Origin: an uncultured Eubacteriales bacterium
GTDB lineage: Bacteria > Bacillota > Clostridia > Oscillospirales > Acutalibacteraceae
Assembly (NCBI GenBank): GCA_934725345.1
Contig: CAKVBG010000007.1
Coordinates: forward strand, 1 to 26,955
Length of the DNA stretch: 26,955 nucleotides
Direction of reading: 5' to 3'
Positions 1 through 7,059 of the stretch are shown here, in pieces. The notes under the pieces are model-generated. The model was not told where the DNA came from, did not search any database, and saw only the letters and a program-made list of their open reading frames with translations. Every line of letters begins with the position of its first letter. The stretch's first letter is position 1. A program made the position numbers and the translations under genes.

Positions 1-164
1 TTCCTACACATTCCATCAAAAGCTCCATTGTTGCCATTATAAAAAATATTTACTCCCTGATTTTCTATTAAATTTATTATCTCATTTTTCACTTTAACTT
101 CTAGATCATTTGTATGCTCATAAATATCTCTGTGGCCCGCAAAACAGCATATCTTATCGTTCAT
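1..164 (-). CDS. SLOG-family (DUF1273/YpsA-like) protein, N-terminal part
   Basis: The 54 visible codons run off the left edge of the window. The protein begins MNDKICCFAGHRDIY and continues to a segment reading FYNGNNGAFDGMCR. The pattern C-C-F-x-G-H-R, then about 30 residues later Y-x-G-x-x-x-x-F-D, is typical of the Rossmann-like SLOG family, whose members bind or process nucleotide-derived ligands. The ATG at 162-164 follows an AAAGGG-like ribosome site. The gene diverges from the XRE regulator at 480, which suggests that regulator may control it. Two decayed copies of this same gene start lie nearby at about 910-975 and 1322-1372. Substrate and role are unknown. The family call rests on the N-terminus only. 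Confidence 0.72.
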   Translation of the reverse strand, partial: MNDKICCFAGHRDIYEHTNDLEVKVKNEIINLIENQGVNIFYNGNNGAFDGMCR

Positions 165-479
165 GATACCAAACCCTTTTCGCAAAATCTAAGCCTACTA
201 AATTGATTACTCAAGTGATTAAACGTATTTCAACTAGTATTTATTTAAATCCCTACCAGGTTTTGTAACTTTAAACATATTAAATACGCTTTATATAGCT
301 TAAAATAATGAAATTGTATCTGATAAGTTAATTTATAACACATTTAATACGCTTGGAACGCATTGTATAAGTATAATAACTCATTTTATAAGTACATTCA
401 AGCGTTTTTTTGAAAAACCACTCATTATATCAGAGCATATAAAACTAATTCACCTTAACATAGTGTTGAGGTGATAGAT
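165..479. promoter_or_regulatory. Divergent intergenic region between SLOG gene and XRE regulator
   Basis: About 315 bases without a gene separate two divergent genes. It contains recurring AATACG motifs: AATACGCTT at 283-291 and 346-354, and the reverse-complement form AAACGTATTT at 220-229. A 7-base inverted repeat, ACGCTTG/CAAGCGT, lies at 349-355 and 399-405. These could be operator sites for the XRE protein encoded at 480, but this is inference. A TATAAT at 372-377 could be a -10 element for the plus-strand gene. Confidence 0.4.
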
Positions 480-803
480 ATGGAAATAAATATGAAAAAT
501 TTTATAAGAGAAAGGATAACCGAATTAAGAATAAAAAAGGGAGTATCCGAATATAAGATGAGTTATGAACTCGGACAAAATAAAAGTTATATTCAAAGTA
601 TTTCTTCGGGAAGAGCTTTACCTTCGATGTCTCAATTTATAAAAATTTGCGAATACTTCGACATGACACCCTTAGAATTTTTTGATGTCAATAATAAAAA
701 CCCATCATTAGTACGCTCAATCCTAGATAAAGTAAAGTTGTTTTCAGATGATGATTTGATGCTCATTTACAGCTTGGTAAATAGAATTTCTAATAGTAAA
801 TAA
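480..803 (+). CDS. XRE-family helix-turn-helix transcriptional regulator
   Basis: This is a 107-residue protein with one N-terminal Cro/CI-type helix-turn-helix at about residues 5-65. It shows the usual order of helices: R-x-x-I-x-E-L-R, then S-x-Y-K-M-S, then K-S-Y-I-Q-S-I-S-S-G-R, then P-S-x-x-x-F-I-K-I-C-E-Y-F, ending in the common P-L-E-F-F-D. The short tail has no recognised domain. The ATG at 480 is preferred over the in-frame GTG at 471 because GAGGTGA at 468-474 lies at ribosome-site distance from it and overlaps the GTG. It diverges from the SLOG gene at 164. The target is probably its own promoter and that of the neighbour, by analogy only. Confidence 0.85.
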   Translation: MEINMKNFIRERITELRIKKGVSEYKMSYELGQNKSYIQSISSGRALPSMSQFIKICEYFDMTPLEFFDVNNKNPSLVRSILDKVKLFSDDDLMLIYSLVNRISNSK

Positions 804-909
804 AGTTATCACCCACGAACAAAAACCAATTTAATTATTTTTATGTCCAGATAAATCTTCCAATCAAAAAACCTTGAAAGATAATTTAAGTTCACATCTG
901 ATTCTTCAC

Positions 910-975
910 TCAACCTTCTACACCATTTGTATACTCATAAATATCTACGTGGCCCGCAAAACAGCATATTTTCAT
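910..975 (-). pseudogene. Truncated SLOG gene start (decayed copy)
   Basis: A 21-codon reading frame, MKICCFAGHVDIYEYTNGVEG, ends at a TGA. It copies the start of the SLOG gene at the left edge (ICCFAGHRDIYEHTN). The DNA is also nearly identical over about 45 bases (compare 100-147 with 926-972). The frame stops before the second conserved motif and nothing recognisable follows on the minus strand, so this is a remnant. Like the intact copy, it sits divergently in front of an XRE gene, here the one at 1094. Confidence 0.6.
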
Positions 976-1093
976 TTTTCATACCCCTTATTGAAATTCG
1001 AATAATTTATACCACTTTGGTATAAAAACAAATAAAAAACAAAGAATTGTATAACATATGTATGAATGAGACTATAATGAATAGGAATTATAT

Positions 1094-1321
1094 ATGTATA
1101 TACGATTAAAAAATTTAAGAGAAGATAATGATTTAAAACAACAAGATTTAGCTAAATTTTTGAATTGCTCTCAAGGCTGTTATTCCAGATATGAATCTGG
1201 TCAAAGGGATATACCCACTACCATCTTGAAAAAATTAGCCGATTTTTATGAAACTAGTATAGATTATCTTTTGGAACAAACTGACCAACTAAAACCCTAT
1301 CCCAAAACCACTGAAAAATAG
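1094..1321 (+). CDS. Small XRE-family helix-turn-helix regulator
   Basis: This 75-residue protein is almost entirely a Cro/CI helix-turn-helix. It begins M-Y-I-R-L-K-N-L-R-E-D-N-D-L-K-Q-Q-D-L-A, followed by the recognition-helix region S-Q-G-C-Y-S-R-Y-E-S-G-Q-R and the terminal helix ending S-I-D-Y-L-L. The tail of about 12 residues is polar. The ribosome site is weak (TAGGA at 1081-1085), but the protein match is clear. An ACATATGT palindrome at 1053-1060 lies upstream and could be an autoregulatory operator. The gene diverges from the decayed SLOG copy at 910-975, repeating the arrangement of the first XRE/SLOG pair. Confidence 0.88.
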   Translation: MYIRLKNLREDNDLKQQDLAKFLNCSQGCYSRYESGQRDIPTTILKKLADFYETSIDYLLEQTDQLKPYPKTTEK

Positions 1322-1372
1322 TAATTTCAATTTGCGGCCTGCAAAAAAACATGTATTTTTATTTTCTTTCAT
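1322..1372 (-). pseudogene. Possible third, more decayed SLOG gene start
   Basis: On the minus strand from ATG at 1370-1372, the frame reads MKENKNTCFFAGRKLKL. The T-C-F-F-A-G-R part resembles I-C-C-F-A-G-H-R of the other two copies, and the DNA at 1334-1354 aligns with the GGCCCGCAAAACAGCAT repeat at 137-153. The frame then runs antisense into the XRE gene and stops. The resemblance is short, so this is tentative. Confidence 0.3.
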
Positions 1373-1457
1373 ATTAAACAAAACTCTCTGATTGTATATA
1401 AATAAAGTGCGACCCACCAAATAAAATAGTGGGCCTTGATGATATGTCGAAATATAG

Positions 1458-1486
1458 TTGCAAATTAACCGACCATACGCTACAAT
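1458..1486 (+). promoter_or_regulatory. Promoter of the type I toxin mRNA
   Basis: TTGCAA at 1458-1463 and TACAAT at 1481-1486 are separated by exactly 17 bases, which fits a vegetative sigma factor promoter. Transcription should start near 1493, so the RNA begins close to AGTAGTAAGAG (1494-1504). Confidence 0.65.
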
Positions 1487-1553
1487 CTAAATTAGTAGTA
1501 AGAGTAGCCTTAGAAAGACGGTATAATCCTGCCCCTAGAGTGGGGGCTTTTAT

Positions 1554-1628
1554 ATGACTGATTTGACTTTAATATTGCTTATATTGATAGTATTATATAA
1601 AATCATTAGTTATGATAATAAAAAATAA
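1554..1628 (+). CDS. Small hydrophobic peptide, putative type I toxin
   Basis: This 24-codon gene encodes MTDLTLILLILIVLY followed by KIISYDNKK. It is a single short hydrophobic helix with a charged, lysine-ending tail, the usual form of membrane-acting type I toxins such as the Fst, TxpA and holin-like families. The start lies just after a GCCCC/GGGGC hairpin (1531-1535 with 1543-1547) that would hide the G-rich ribosome site. The mRNA leader segment AGAAAGACGGT (1512-1522) is perfectly complementary to ACCGTCTTTCT (1628-1638) in its own 3' region. A 15-base-pair terminator follows. A convergent promoter at 1728-1756 would produce an antisense RNA overlapping the 3' end. No exact family match is claimed. 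Confidence 0.68.
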   Translation: MTDLTLILLILIVLYKIISYDNKK

Positions 1629-1721
1629 CCGTCTTTCTCCTTCCAAAAAGTAAAGATGGTTATTTTACTAATTACTTGAAATCAAGGGGCTGACCGCTTT
1701 TTAAACGGTTTTGCTCTTACT
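1615..1721 (-). ncRNA. Putative antisense antitoxin RNA
   Basis: A strong minus-strand promoter (TTGACT-N17-TATAAT) predicts an RNA starting near 1721 and ending just past the shared hairpin, where the minus strand runs into a T-rich stretch near 1615. The RNA has no convincing reading frame. It overlaps the 3' end of the toxin mRNA by roughly 50 bases, as RatA does with txpA. Its 5' end carries AGTAGTAAGAG, identical to the 5' end of the toxin mRNA. The ends are inferred, not measured. Confidence 0.6.
1622..1666. terminator. Bidirectional terminator shared by toxin mRNA and antisense RNA
   Basis: A 15-base-pair stem (1622-1636 with 1652-1666, one G-T wobble) has a loop at 1637-1651. T-rich stretches follow on both strands. 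It lies between two convergent promoters. Confidence 0.7.
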
Positions 1722-1727
1722 ACTTTT

Positions 1728-1756
1728 ATTATATCTTATTAATTTTTAGAAGTCAA
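1728..1756 (-). promoter_or_regulatory. Promoter of the antisense RNA
   Basis: On the minus strand TTGACT (1756-1751) and TATAAT (1733-1728) are separated by 17 bases. This is a near-consensus promoter, stronger than that of the toxin, as expected when the antitoxin RNA must be in excess. Confidence 0.75.
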
Positions 1757-1774
1757 TACTTTGATATATAGAAA

Positions 1775-1797
1775 AACCACGCATAAATTGCGTGGTT
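1775..1797 (-). terminator. Terminator of the Gly/Cys-rich peptide gene
   Basis: A perfect 9-base-pair stem AACCACGCA/TGCGTGGTT with a 5-base loop continues into TTTTTC on the minus strand, 24 bases after the stop codon at 1821. The core CCACGCA/TGCGTGG recurs in the hairpin after fhs at 20885-20903. Confidence 0.75.
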
Positions 1798-1820
1798 CAA
1801 TTACTAAAAAAGGTTTATAC

Positions 1821-1955
1821 TCAACCTCCGCAGCCACAGCCGCAACCATTACCGCAGCCACAGCCGTTATCTTCGCCACCGCAGCAACATAAAATTACTA
1901 ATATAAGAATGATTACCAAACAGCAGCTGTTTCCGCCAAAAAAGTTATTACACAT
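1821..1955 (-). CDS. 44-residue Gly/Cys-rich membrane peptide
   Basis: The peptide begins MCNNFFGGNSCC, has one hydrophobic stretch at about residues 13-22 (LVIILILVIL), then C-C-C-G-G-E-D-N and a tail of alternating glycine and cysteine (GCGCGNGCGCGCGG). Twelve of its 44 residues are cysteine. A strong ribosome site, AAAGGAGGAG, lies just before the ATG, and a terminator follows the stop, so this is a genuine gene although very short. Small Gly/Cys-rich peptides with one membrane helix are common in Clostridia and their role is mostly unknown. The cysteine tail could bind metal or form disulfides, which is inference. The opposite strand gives a Pro/Gln-rich frame that is an artefact of this tail. 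Confidence 0.78.
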   Translation of the reverse strand: MCNNFFGGNSCCLVIILILVILCCCGGEDNGCGCGNGCGCGCGG

Positions 1956-2041
1956 AGTTGAACTCCTCCTTTTACTATTTACATTAACATACTATTTTTT
2001 TACTTCGAGTTTGGTTACAATCTAAAAGTAAATATTTTGGA

Positions 2042-2070
2042 TTACCATAAATTTCGAAATATAGTATAAT
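2042..2070 (+). promoter_or_regulatory. Promoter of the phosphohexomutase gene
   Basis: TTACCA (2042-2047) and TATAAT (2065-2070) are separated by 17 bases, about 80 bases before the ATG at 2153. The -35 is a weak match. Confidence 0.5.
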
Positions 2071-2152
2071 CAAAAAAGCTTACCAGAAATAAAAATGAAC
2101 ATAACCACTAAATTTTATCAAGTAAAACTTTTTGTAAAAAGGAGCAACTCAT

Positions 2153-3661
2153 ATGTTAAACGTTTTCTGGAAAAAATTGAAAAGTGGATCAGATATCCGA
2201 GGAAGTGCCGTTTCAACATTTGAAGGAGAGAATATAGAGCTCTCAAATGAAATCGTTGAAAAGATATCCTATGCTTTTAGTTCATGGCTTTCTAAAAAAT
2301 TTAATCTTGCATACACCAATATATCTGTTGCAATAGGCCATGATTCTAGACTTTCAGCTTTAAGAATAAAAAATGTTGTTATAAATTCTTTGAGGTCAAT
2401 CGGTATCACCGTCTATGACTGCTCTTTAGCCACAACTCCTGCAATGTTTATGGCTGTATCTGCACTCCAGTGCACCGCCTCAATCTCCATCACGGCAAGT
2501 CATTTATCGTATGAAAAAAACGGTTTTAAATTTTTCGTTCCCGAAGGAGGACTATCTTCTCAACATATTGAAGAAATTTTAGAATTGGCCCAAAAAGATG
2601 AACCCATAATTTCTTCTAAAACCGGAAGCGTGCGTTCTGTGAATTTGATGAATCACTACTCTACCAAACTCAAAAATATGATAGAAAACAACTTGGGAAA
2701 CAAATTGCCACTCAAAGGTTTGAAAATAGTAGTAGATGCCGGAAACGGAGCGGGAGGATTTTTCGCAAGTGAAGTCTTAAAACCACTTGGAGCAGACGTG
2801 AGTTGCAGTACGTGCTTAGCTCCAGATGGAAATTTCCCGGTACACGCTCCAAACCCGGAGGACAAAAAAGCCTTAAACTATGTTGCCAATGCCACCAAAA
2901 ACGCTAATGCAGATATCGGTATAATTTTTGATACCGACGTAGACAGAGTTTCAATCATAGACTCAGAAGGTCATCAAATCGCCGGAACACGTCTAATAGC
3001 ACTAGTTGCTAGTATTGTGATACGTAGCAGCGAACAAAACATAATTGTTACCGACTCCATGACTCATGAGTCTCTCCGTGCTTTTATTGCAAAACTAGGG
3101 GGATATCAGTTTAGATACAAACGTGGCTACAATAACGTTATAAGTATGGCAAAAAAAATAAATGAAAAGGGCGGGAATTGTCCGCTTGCAATCGAAACTT
3201 CCGGACACGCCGCCTTTAAAGAAAATAATTTTATGGATGATGGAGCATATCTAGCCTGTAAAATAATAATAGAGCTCATGAATTTAAGGTCAAATAATAG
3301 AACTTTGCAAGACTGTACAAAAGATTTAGTAGTTCCTAACGGTGAATTCGATACCCGAATTTCTCTTCTAGACACCGAAGATGCACTTAAAATAATGCAA
3401 GACTTGAAACGTCATGTAGATTCGAATAAAAATGTTGTTTTAGATAAAGAAAATTTTGAAGGTATAAGAATTCATTTTCCAGCTAAACATCAAAACGGTT
3501 GGGTTATCATCAGAGAAAGCCTACACGATGCTAAACTAGTCGTACACGCTGAAAGCTATGTGTTAGGTGGGATTAAATCCATCGGGACTTTTATCAAAGG
3601 ATTTCTTAAAAAATATAAATTCAAAGACGATATTTCCTCAGGCTCGTTTAGCTCTTTTTAG
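2153..3661 (+). CDS. Phosphomannomutase/phosphoglucomutase family protein
   Basis: This 502-residue cytoplasmic enzyme belongs to the alpha-D-phosphohexomutase superfamily, which moves phosphate between C1 and C6 of a hexose through a phosphoserine. The active-site serine is S116 in ITASHL. The magnesium loop is D260-T-D-V-D-R265. The sugar-binding loop is ETSGHAA. The C-terminal phosphate-binding region reads R-E-S-L-H-D-A-K where many relatives have R-P-S-G-T-E-P; an S-L-H-D form occurs in a clostridial subgroup. The start shows the subgroup's S-G-S-D-I-R-G motif. The ribosome site AAAGGAG lies 8 bases before the ATG. Product could be mannose-1-phosphate or glucose-1-phosphate for envelope sugars; the sequence does not decide. 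Its last 24 bases overlap lgt on the other strand. Confidence 0.9.
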   Translation: MLNVFWKKLKSGSDIRGSAVSTFEGENIELSNEIVEKISYAFSSWLSKKFNLAYTNISVAIGHDSRLSALRIKNVVINSLRSIGITVYDCSLATTPAMFMAVSALQCTASISITASHLSYEKNGFKFFVPEGGLSSQHIEEILELAQKDEPIISSKTGSVRSVNLMNHYSTKLKNMIENNLGNKLPLKGLKIVVDAGNGAGGFFASEVLKPLGADVSCSTCLAPDGNFPVHAPNPEDKKALNYVANATKNANADIGIIFDTDVDRVSIIDSEGHQIAGTRLIALVASIVIRSSEQNIIVTDSMTHESLRAFIAKLGGYQFRYKRGYNNVISMAKKINEKGGNCPLAIETSGHAAFKENNFMDDGAYLACKIIIELMNLRSNNRTLQDCTKDLVVPNGEFDTRISLLDTEDALKIMQDLKRHVDSNKNVVLDKENFEGIRIHFPAKHQNGWVIIRESLHDAKLVVHAESYVLGGIKSIGTFIKGFLKKYKFKDDISSGSFSSF

Positions 3662-4456
3662 CTCTGCAATCCCTAGAATTACTACGGAAACTAAAAATAA
3701 AATAATTGCAAGTACTTGCGAAACTCTTAAGTCTGTTCCCGGAATTATTAGACTATCTGTTCTGAGCCCCTCTATACAGGCTCGGAGCAAGCCGTAAAAT
3801 GCGGTGTAGGTAAGAAATATTTTTCCGGGATATAAATTTTTTGCTCGTCGGCTTTGCAAATGTAAGAAAATAAAACAGATTAGACATCCCAGGGATTCAT
3901 ACAAGAAACATGGATGTACTGCTTGCCCTAGAGTGTTTTCGCTCATCATGCCCCAAGGTAAGGAAGTGGCAACTCCAAATGCTTCTTGATTAAAAAAGTT
4001 ACCCCATCTTCCTACCGCTTGGCCTGTTGGTACTCCTAAAGAAACAAAATCCAGAAGTGAAAAAAAGTTTTTTTTAATTTTCTTAGATACCGCCCACAAA
4101 CCTACAAATCCACCTATCAGAGCACCATAAATAGCTATTCCGCCTTCACTTATTAAAAGTATCTTTTGGGGATTCCTTAAGTAAAAATCACCCGGATAAA
4201 ACACAACGTAATATATCCTGGCACAAATAATGGCACAAACTGAAATAGTAAATGTTAAACCTTCAACTTCATCCTTAGATAACTCAAACTCACTCCGACG
4301 CCCCATTAGATAGAAAAAAGCAAGTAAAAACCCAACTGCTATGAGCACCCCATACCATCGAACCGGCCAATTCCCTATAAACATAATTATAGGGTTTATT
4401 TTAAGCTCAATTCCAAGCTGAGGAAACAAAACGTTGTATATTATTTCTTGTGTCAT
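3638..4456 (-). CDS. lgt: Prolipoprotein diacylglyceryl transferase
   Basis: This 272-residue multi-pass membrane enzyme transfers diacylglycerol from phosphatidylglycerol to the lipobox cysteine of prelipoproteins, the first step of lipoprotein maturation. Diagnostic segments are W-P-V-R-W-Y-G near residue 31, the G-G-I-A-I-Y-G-A-L-I-G-G loop, the signature V-G-R-W-G-N-F-F-N-Q-E, and H-P-C-F-L-Y-E-S. About seven hydrophobic helices are visible and the tail is basic. The ATG overlaps the stop of the upstream M16 gene (ATGA), so translation is probably coupled; its own ribosome site is weak. It is the last gene of a four-gene minus-strand operon and converges on the phosphohexomutase gene with a 24-base overlap. 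Confidence 0.96.
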   Translation of the reverse strand: MTQEIIYNVLFPQLGIELKINPIIMFIGNWPVRWYGVLIAVGFLLAFFYLMGRRSEFELSKDEVEGLTFTISVCAIICARIYYVVFYPGDFYLRNPQKILLISEGGIAIYGALIGGFVGLWAVSKKIKKNFFSLLDFVSLGVPTGQAVGRWGNFFNQEAFGVATSLPWGMMSENTLGQAVHPCFLYESLGCLICFIFLHLQSRRAKNLYPGKIFLTYTAFYGLLRACIEGLRTDSLIIPGTDLRVSQVLAIILFLVSVVILGIAELKRAKRA

Positions 4457-5733
4457 CTGGGGTTCGCAACCGATAAAGCAAAGTTTTCAGTGTTTAATTG
4501 ATGCCCCAATCTTAAATTTAAATCGTTTACGGATAAATTCTCTAAAACTTCCATGTAGTCAAATAAATTTCTTCCCGCTAAAACACTTCCAAACAAAACA
4601 TTAGCTATATTAGAAACTTTATTGAAAACTCCTATACTTCTACCGTAAACCGCTCGTTTAGCTCTTTTGAAAGTTTCCTCATCAATACCACCAGAAGAAA
4701 GTTTTTCGATATGTTTCAAAATTATTTGCGTAACTTTCTGAGGATCCGACGACTCCCCTGAGAAGATGGCAGAAGAATATCCCGGTCCTTCAAGATGCTC
4801 AGCAGCAAAAGAAGAAACATTTATTAGCTCTTTATCAAGTAGCTCTCTATACATCTCGCAAGACGGCGAAGTCAAACAGTGTAAAATTACGTCCGTACAT
4901 ACAGAATCCGCAACGGAAATTCTAGCACCATTTTGAACATTTTCCTTAAATCCCAAATTGAAAATGGGAGAACTTATATCAAACGACTGCGAAACAAACT
5001 TCTTATTCACCCCAGCAGGCTCATTTGGGAAAAATCTCAAAACCTCTAAAGGATTTGAATAGCTTAATTTTTTATCCACTAAGGAAAATACTTTTTCTAC
5101 GTCAACGTCTCCGACTATGCAAAGTGCCATGTTGTGAAGGTTATAAAAAGCATTGTAGCATTCATATAAAATTTCAGGAGTGATATTAGATATAGACTCC
5201 ACCGAACCGGCAATGTCAATTCTAACGGGATGAGCACTATAAAGAGCACCTAAAAGCTCAATATATACTTTCCATTCCGGGCTATCTTGATACATCTTTA
5301 TTTCCTGAGAAATAATTCCCCGTTCTTTTTCAACGTTCTCTTTGGTAAAGTAAGGTGATTGAACAAACTCTAGAAGAATATTTAAAGACTCTTCAAAATT
5401 GTCAGTGCAGGAAAAAAGATAAGCGGTCTTATCAAAAGAAGTGTAAGCATTAGCAGAAGCACCTGTCTTTGCAAATAACTTAAACGCATCGCCTTGCTTC
5501 CCCTCAAACAATTTATGTTCAAGGTAATGAGCAATTCCATCCGGCACAACAGTATAACTCTCTGCCCCCGCAAGCTTAAAAGAATTATTTACAGAGCCGA
5601 AGTTCGTTCCAAAAATAACGTGTTTAGAACTATAACCCCTCTTTGGATATACATATATATCCAGGCCTGAAGGATGATTCATATAAAAATATTCCTCTTT
5701 TAGAACACTGTTTGAGATTCTTTTCGGATTCAT
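4453..5733 (-). CDS. M16-family zinc metalloprotease, catalytic subunit (YmfH-like)
   Basis: This 426-residue protein carries the inverted zinc motif H-x-x-E-H at 69-73 (H-Y-L-E-H), with the third ligand probably E144 in S-Q-E-I-K-M. It also has the usual G-A-S-A-N-A-Y-T segment and the C-terminal inactive-like M16 half. It pairs with the gene just upstream, which lacks the zinc motif, as in the YmfH/YmfF pair of Gram-positive bacteria. In this family the two halves form a chamber that degrades peptides. The ribosome site AAGGAGGAAG is strong. One base separates it from the upstream stop and its own stop overlaps lgt. The physiological substrate is not evident from the sequence. Confidence 0.92.
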   Translation of the reverse strand: MNPKRISNSVLKEEYFYMNHPSGLDIYVYPKRGYSSKHVIFGTNFGSVNNSFKLAGAESYTVVPDGIAHYLEHKLFEGKQGDAFKLFAKTGASANAYTSFDKTAYLFSCTDNFEESLNILLEFVQSPYFTKENVEKERGIISQEIKMYQDSPEWKVYIELLGALYSAHPVRIDIAGSVESISNITPEILYECYNAFYNLHNMALCIVGDVDVEKVFSLVDKKLSYSNPLEVLRFFPNEPAGVNKKFVSQSFDISSPIFNLGFKENVQNGARISVADSVCTDVILHCLTSPSCEMYRELLDKELINVSSFAAEHLEGPGYSSAIFSGESSDPQKVTQIILKHIEKLSSGGIDEETFKRAKRAVYGRSIGVFNKVSNIANVLFGSVLAGRNLFDYMEVLENLSVNDLNLRLGHQLNTENFALSVANPR

Positions 5734-5734
5734 A

Positions 5735-7027
5735 TTACACTTCCTCCTTTTTATGCTTTGGTGCTAACAGATAAATCGTATCGAGCGTGACTCTATTTGC
5801 CATTTCAATTACTTTCTCCCTGCTAACTTCAGATATTTCCTCAATTAGATTCTCAGGAGATTTTATTTTATTTGAAAGTGTCTGTGAAAGATACCACGAA
5901 TTTAAGCCGCTTAAGCTATCGTTTGTGGATTTAACCGCCTGGCTTATAAAAAGCTTGGTTTCTTCTAATTCGGCGTCCGTGAAGTTACCTATCTTCACTT
6001 CTTTGAGCTGTTCCATTATCTCTTTTTTTGCTTGGTCAACTTTTTCTTTCTCCACACCGCTTTCAATAAACATAACTGCCTTATGCTTGTTATATTTCGA
6101 GGAACAATAATAGCAAAGACTGAGTTTTTCTCTAACATTTAAAAAGAGCTTAGATTGAGCGGTTCCGCCGAGAAGAGCATTCATAACTAAAAATGCAGTA
6201 TTGTCCTTACTAGGATAGGACGTTGCTGTTCTGAATCCCATAACCAACTTACATTGAGTAATATCTAAATTTTCCTCAACTTCTTTTGTTTCTTCGGCTT
6301 TTTCAATTATCTGAGTTCCACAAACCACAACGTTTTCTCGTTTGATATCTGAAAACCTAGATTTAAATTCAGAAGCTATACTCATATGGTCTGCGTTACC
6401 AATTACAATTATCTCCACATGAGATGAACTCAATAATTTCTTCCAAGCTTTGTACACGTCTTGTCCTGTGAGCTTCCGAGCGGTTTGTATATCTCCGTTT
6501 ACATTTATACTAAACTTCTCATTTGCACACATAATCTCTTGACATCTTCTGCGAGCGTAAGTTTTTTTATCGTTGATTTCAGCTTCAATATCTTCAATGA
6601 GCTGTCGTTTTTCCTGATTTAAATTCTTATCCTTAAAACTGTCGGACTCGACATCGGGATTGAATATCATTTCACAAAGTAGTTGATTAAGATCTGATAT
6701 ATTATTTTGACTTTCATGAGCAAAAAAATTGTTTAGTCCCACAGCGTAGAGCGTTACCACTTGAGTTTCCCCCAATTTGGAAACAGATCCCGAAACTGAA
6801 GCACCGTAAAGCTCTTCGAGTCTGGAACTAATATCTTGAAGCCTTGGATATTTCTTGCAAGAATGGGAAAGTAAACCCGGTAAAACTGCATTTCCCGAAA
6901 CTTCTCTCTCTGAAAGAGGAGTAAACATAGAAAATGATATTAAAGTGGTTTTGAATTTTTGATCGGGTATATAGGTAAAATTAACGCCTTGGGTCAAAGT
7001 TTCTCTAAAAATTTGATTTTTGTTCAT
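5735..7027 (-). CDS. M16-family protein lacking the zinc motif (YmfF-like partner)
   Basis: This 430-residue protein has the M16 fold over its full length. Conserved features are the L-P-G-L-L region, R-L-E-E-L-Y-G-A, and the C-terminal L-G-G-T-A-Q-S-K-L-F-x-x-V-R-E-K-x-x-L-C-Y-Y block that matches the substrate-gripping R/Y motif of the family. Where active members have H-x-x-E-H it reads L-L-S-H-S-C-K-K, so it cannot bind zinc in the normal way and is the non-catalytic partner of the gene that follows one base downstream. A GGGAGATG ribosome site precedes the ATG. Cytoplasmic or secreted location is not shown; there is no signal peptide. Confidence 0.9.
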   Translation of the reverse strand: MNKNQIFRETLTQGVNFTYIPDQKFKTTLISFSMFTPLSEREVSGNAVLPGLLSHSCKKYPRLQDISSRLEELYGASVSGSVSKLGETQVVTLYAVGLNNFFAHESQNNISDLNQLLCEMIFNPDVESDSFKDKNLNQEKRQLIEDIEAEINDKKTYARRRCQEIMCANEKFSINVNGDIQTARKLTGQDVYKAWKKLLSSSHVEIIVIGNADHMSIASEFKSRFSDIKRENVVVCGTQIIEKAEETKEVEENLDITQCKLVMGFRTATSYPSKDNTAFLVMNALLGGTAQSKLFLNVREKLSLCYYCSSKYNKHKAVMFIESGVEKEKVDQAKKEIMEQLKEVKIGNFTDAELEETKLFISQAVKSTNDSLSGLNSWYLSQTLSNKIKSPENLIEEISEVSREKVIEMANRVTLDTIYLLAPKHKKEEV

Positions 7028-7059
7028 TAATTTTCATCTCCCGCTATATAATTTATTTG

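Noticed and set aside
1413..1433. CCCAC/GTGGG hairpin as a terminator
   Set aside because: The stem is only five pairs and no T run follows on either strand.
1792..2025. Plus-strand Pro/Gln-rich 77-codon frame
   Set aside because: It is antisense to the Gly/Cys-rich peptide gene, which has a strong ribosome site and terminator; the proline repeats mirror its glycine/cysteine codons, and the plus frame has no ribosome site.
3567..3797. Plus-strand frame over the end of the phosphohexomutase gene and lgt
   Set aside because: It is antisense to the conserved C-terminus of Lgt and out of frame with the phosphohexomutase.
5787..6110. 107-codon plus-strand frame inside the YmfF-like gene
   Set aside because: It is antisense to a well supported M16 protein and has no start signals.
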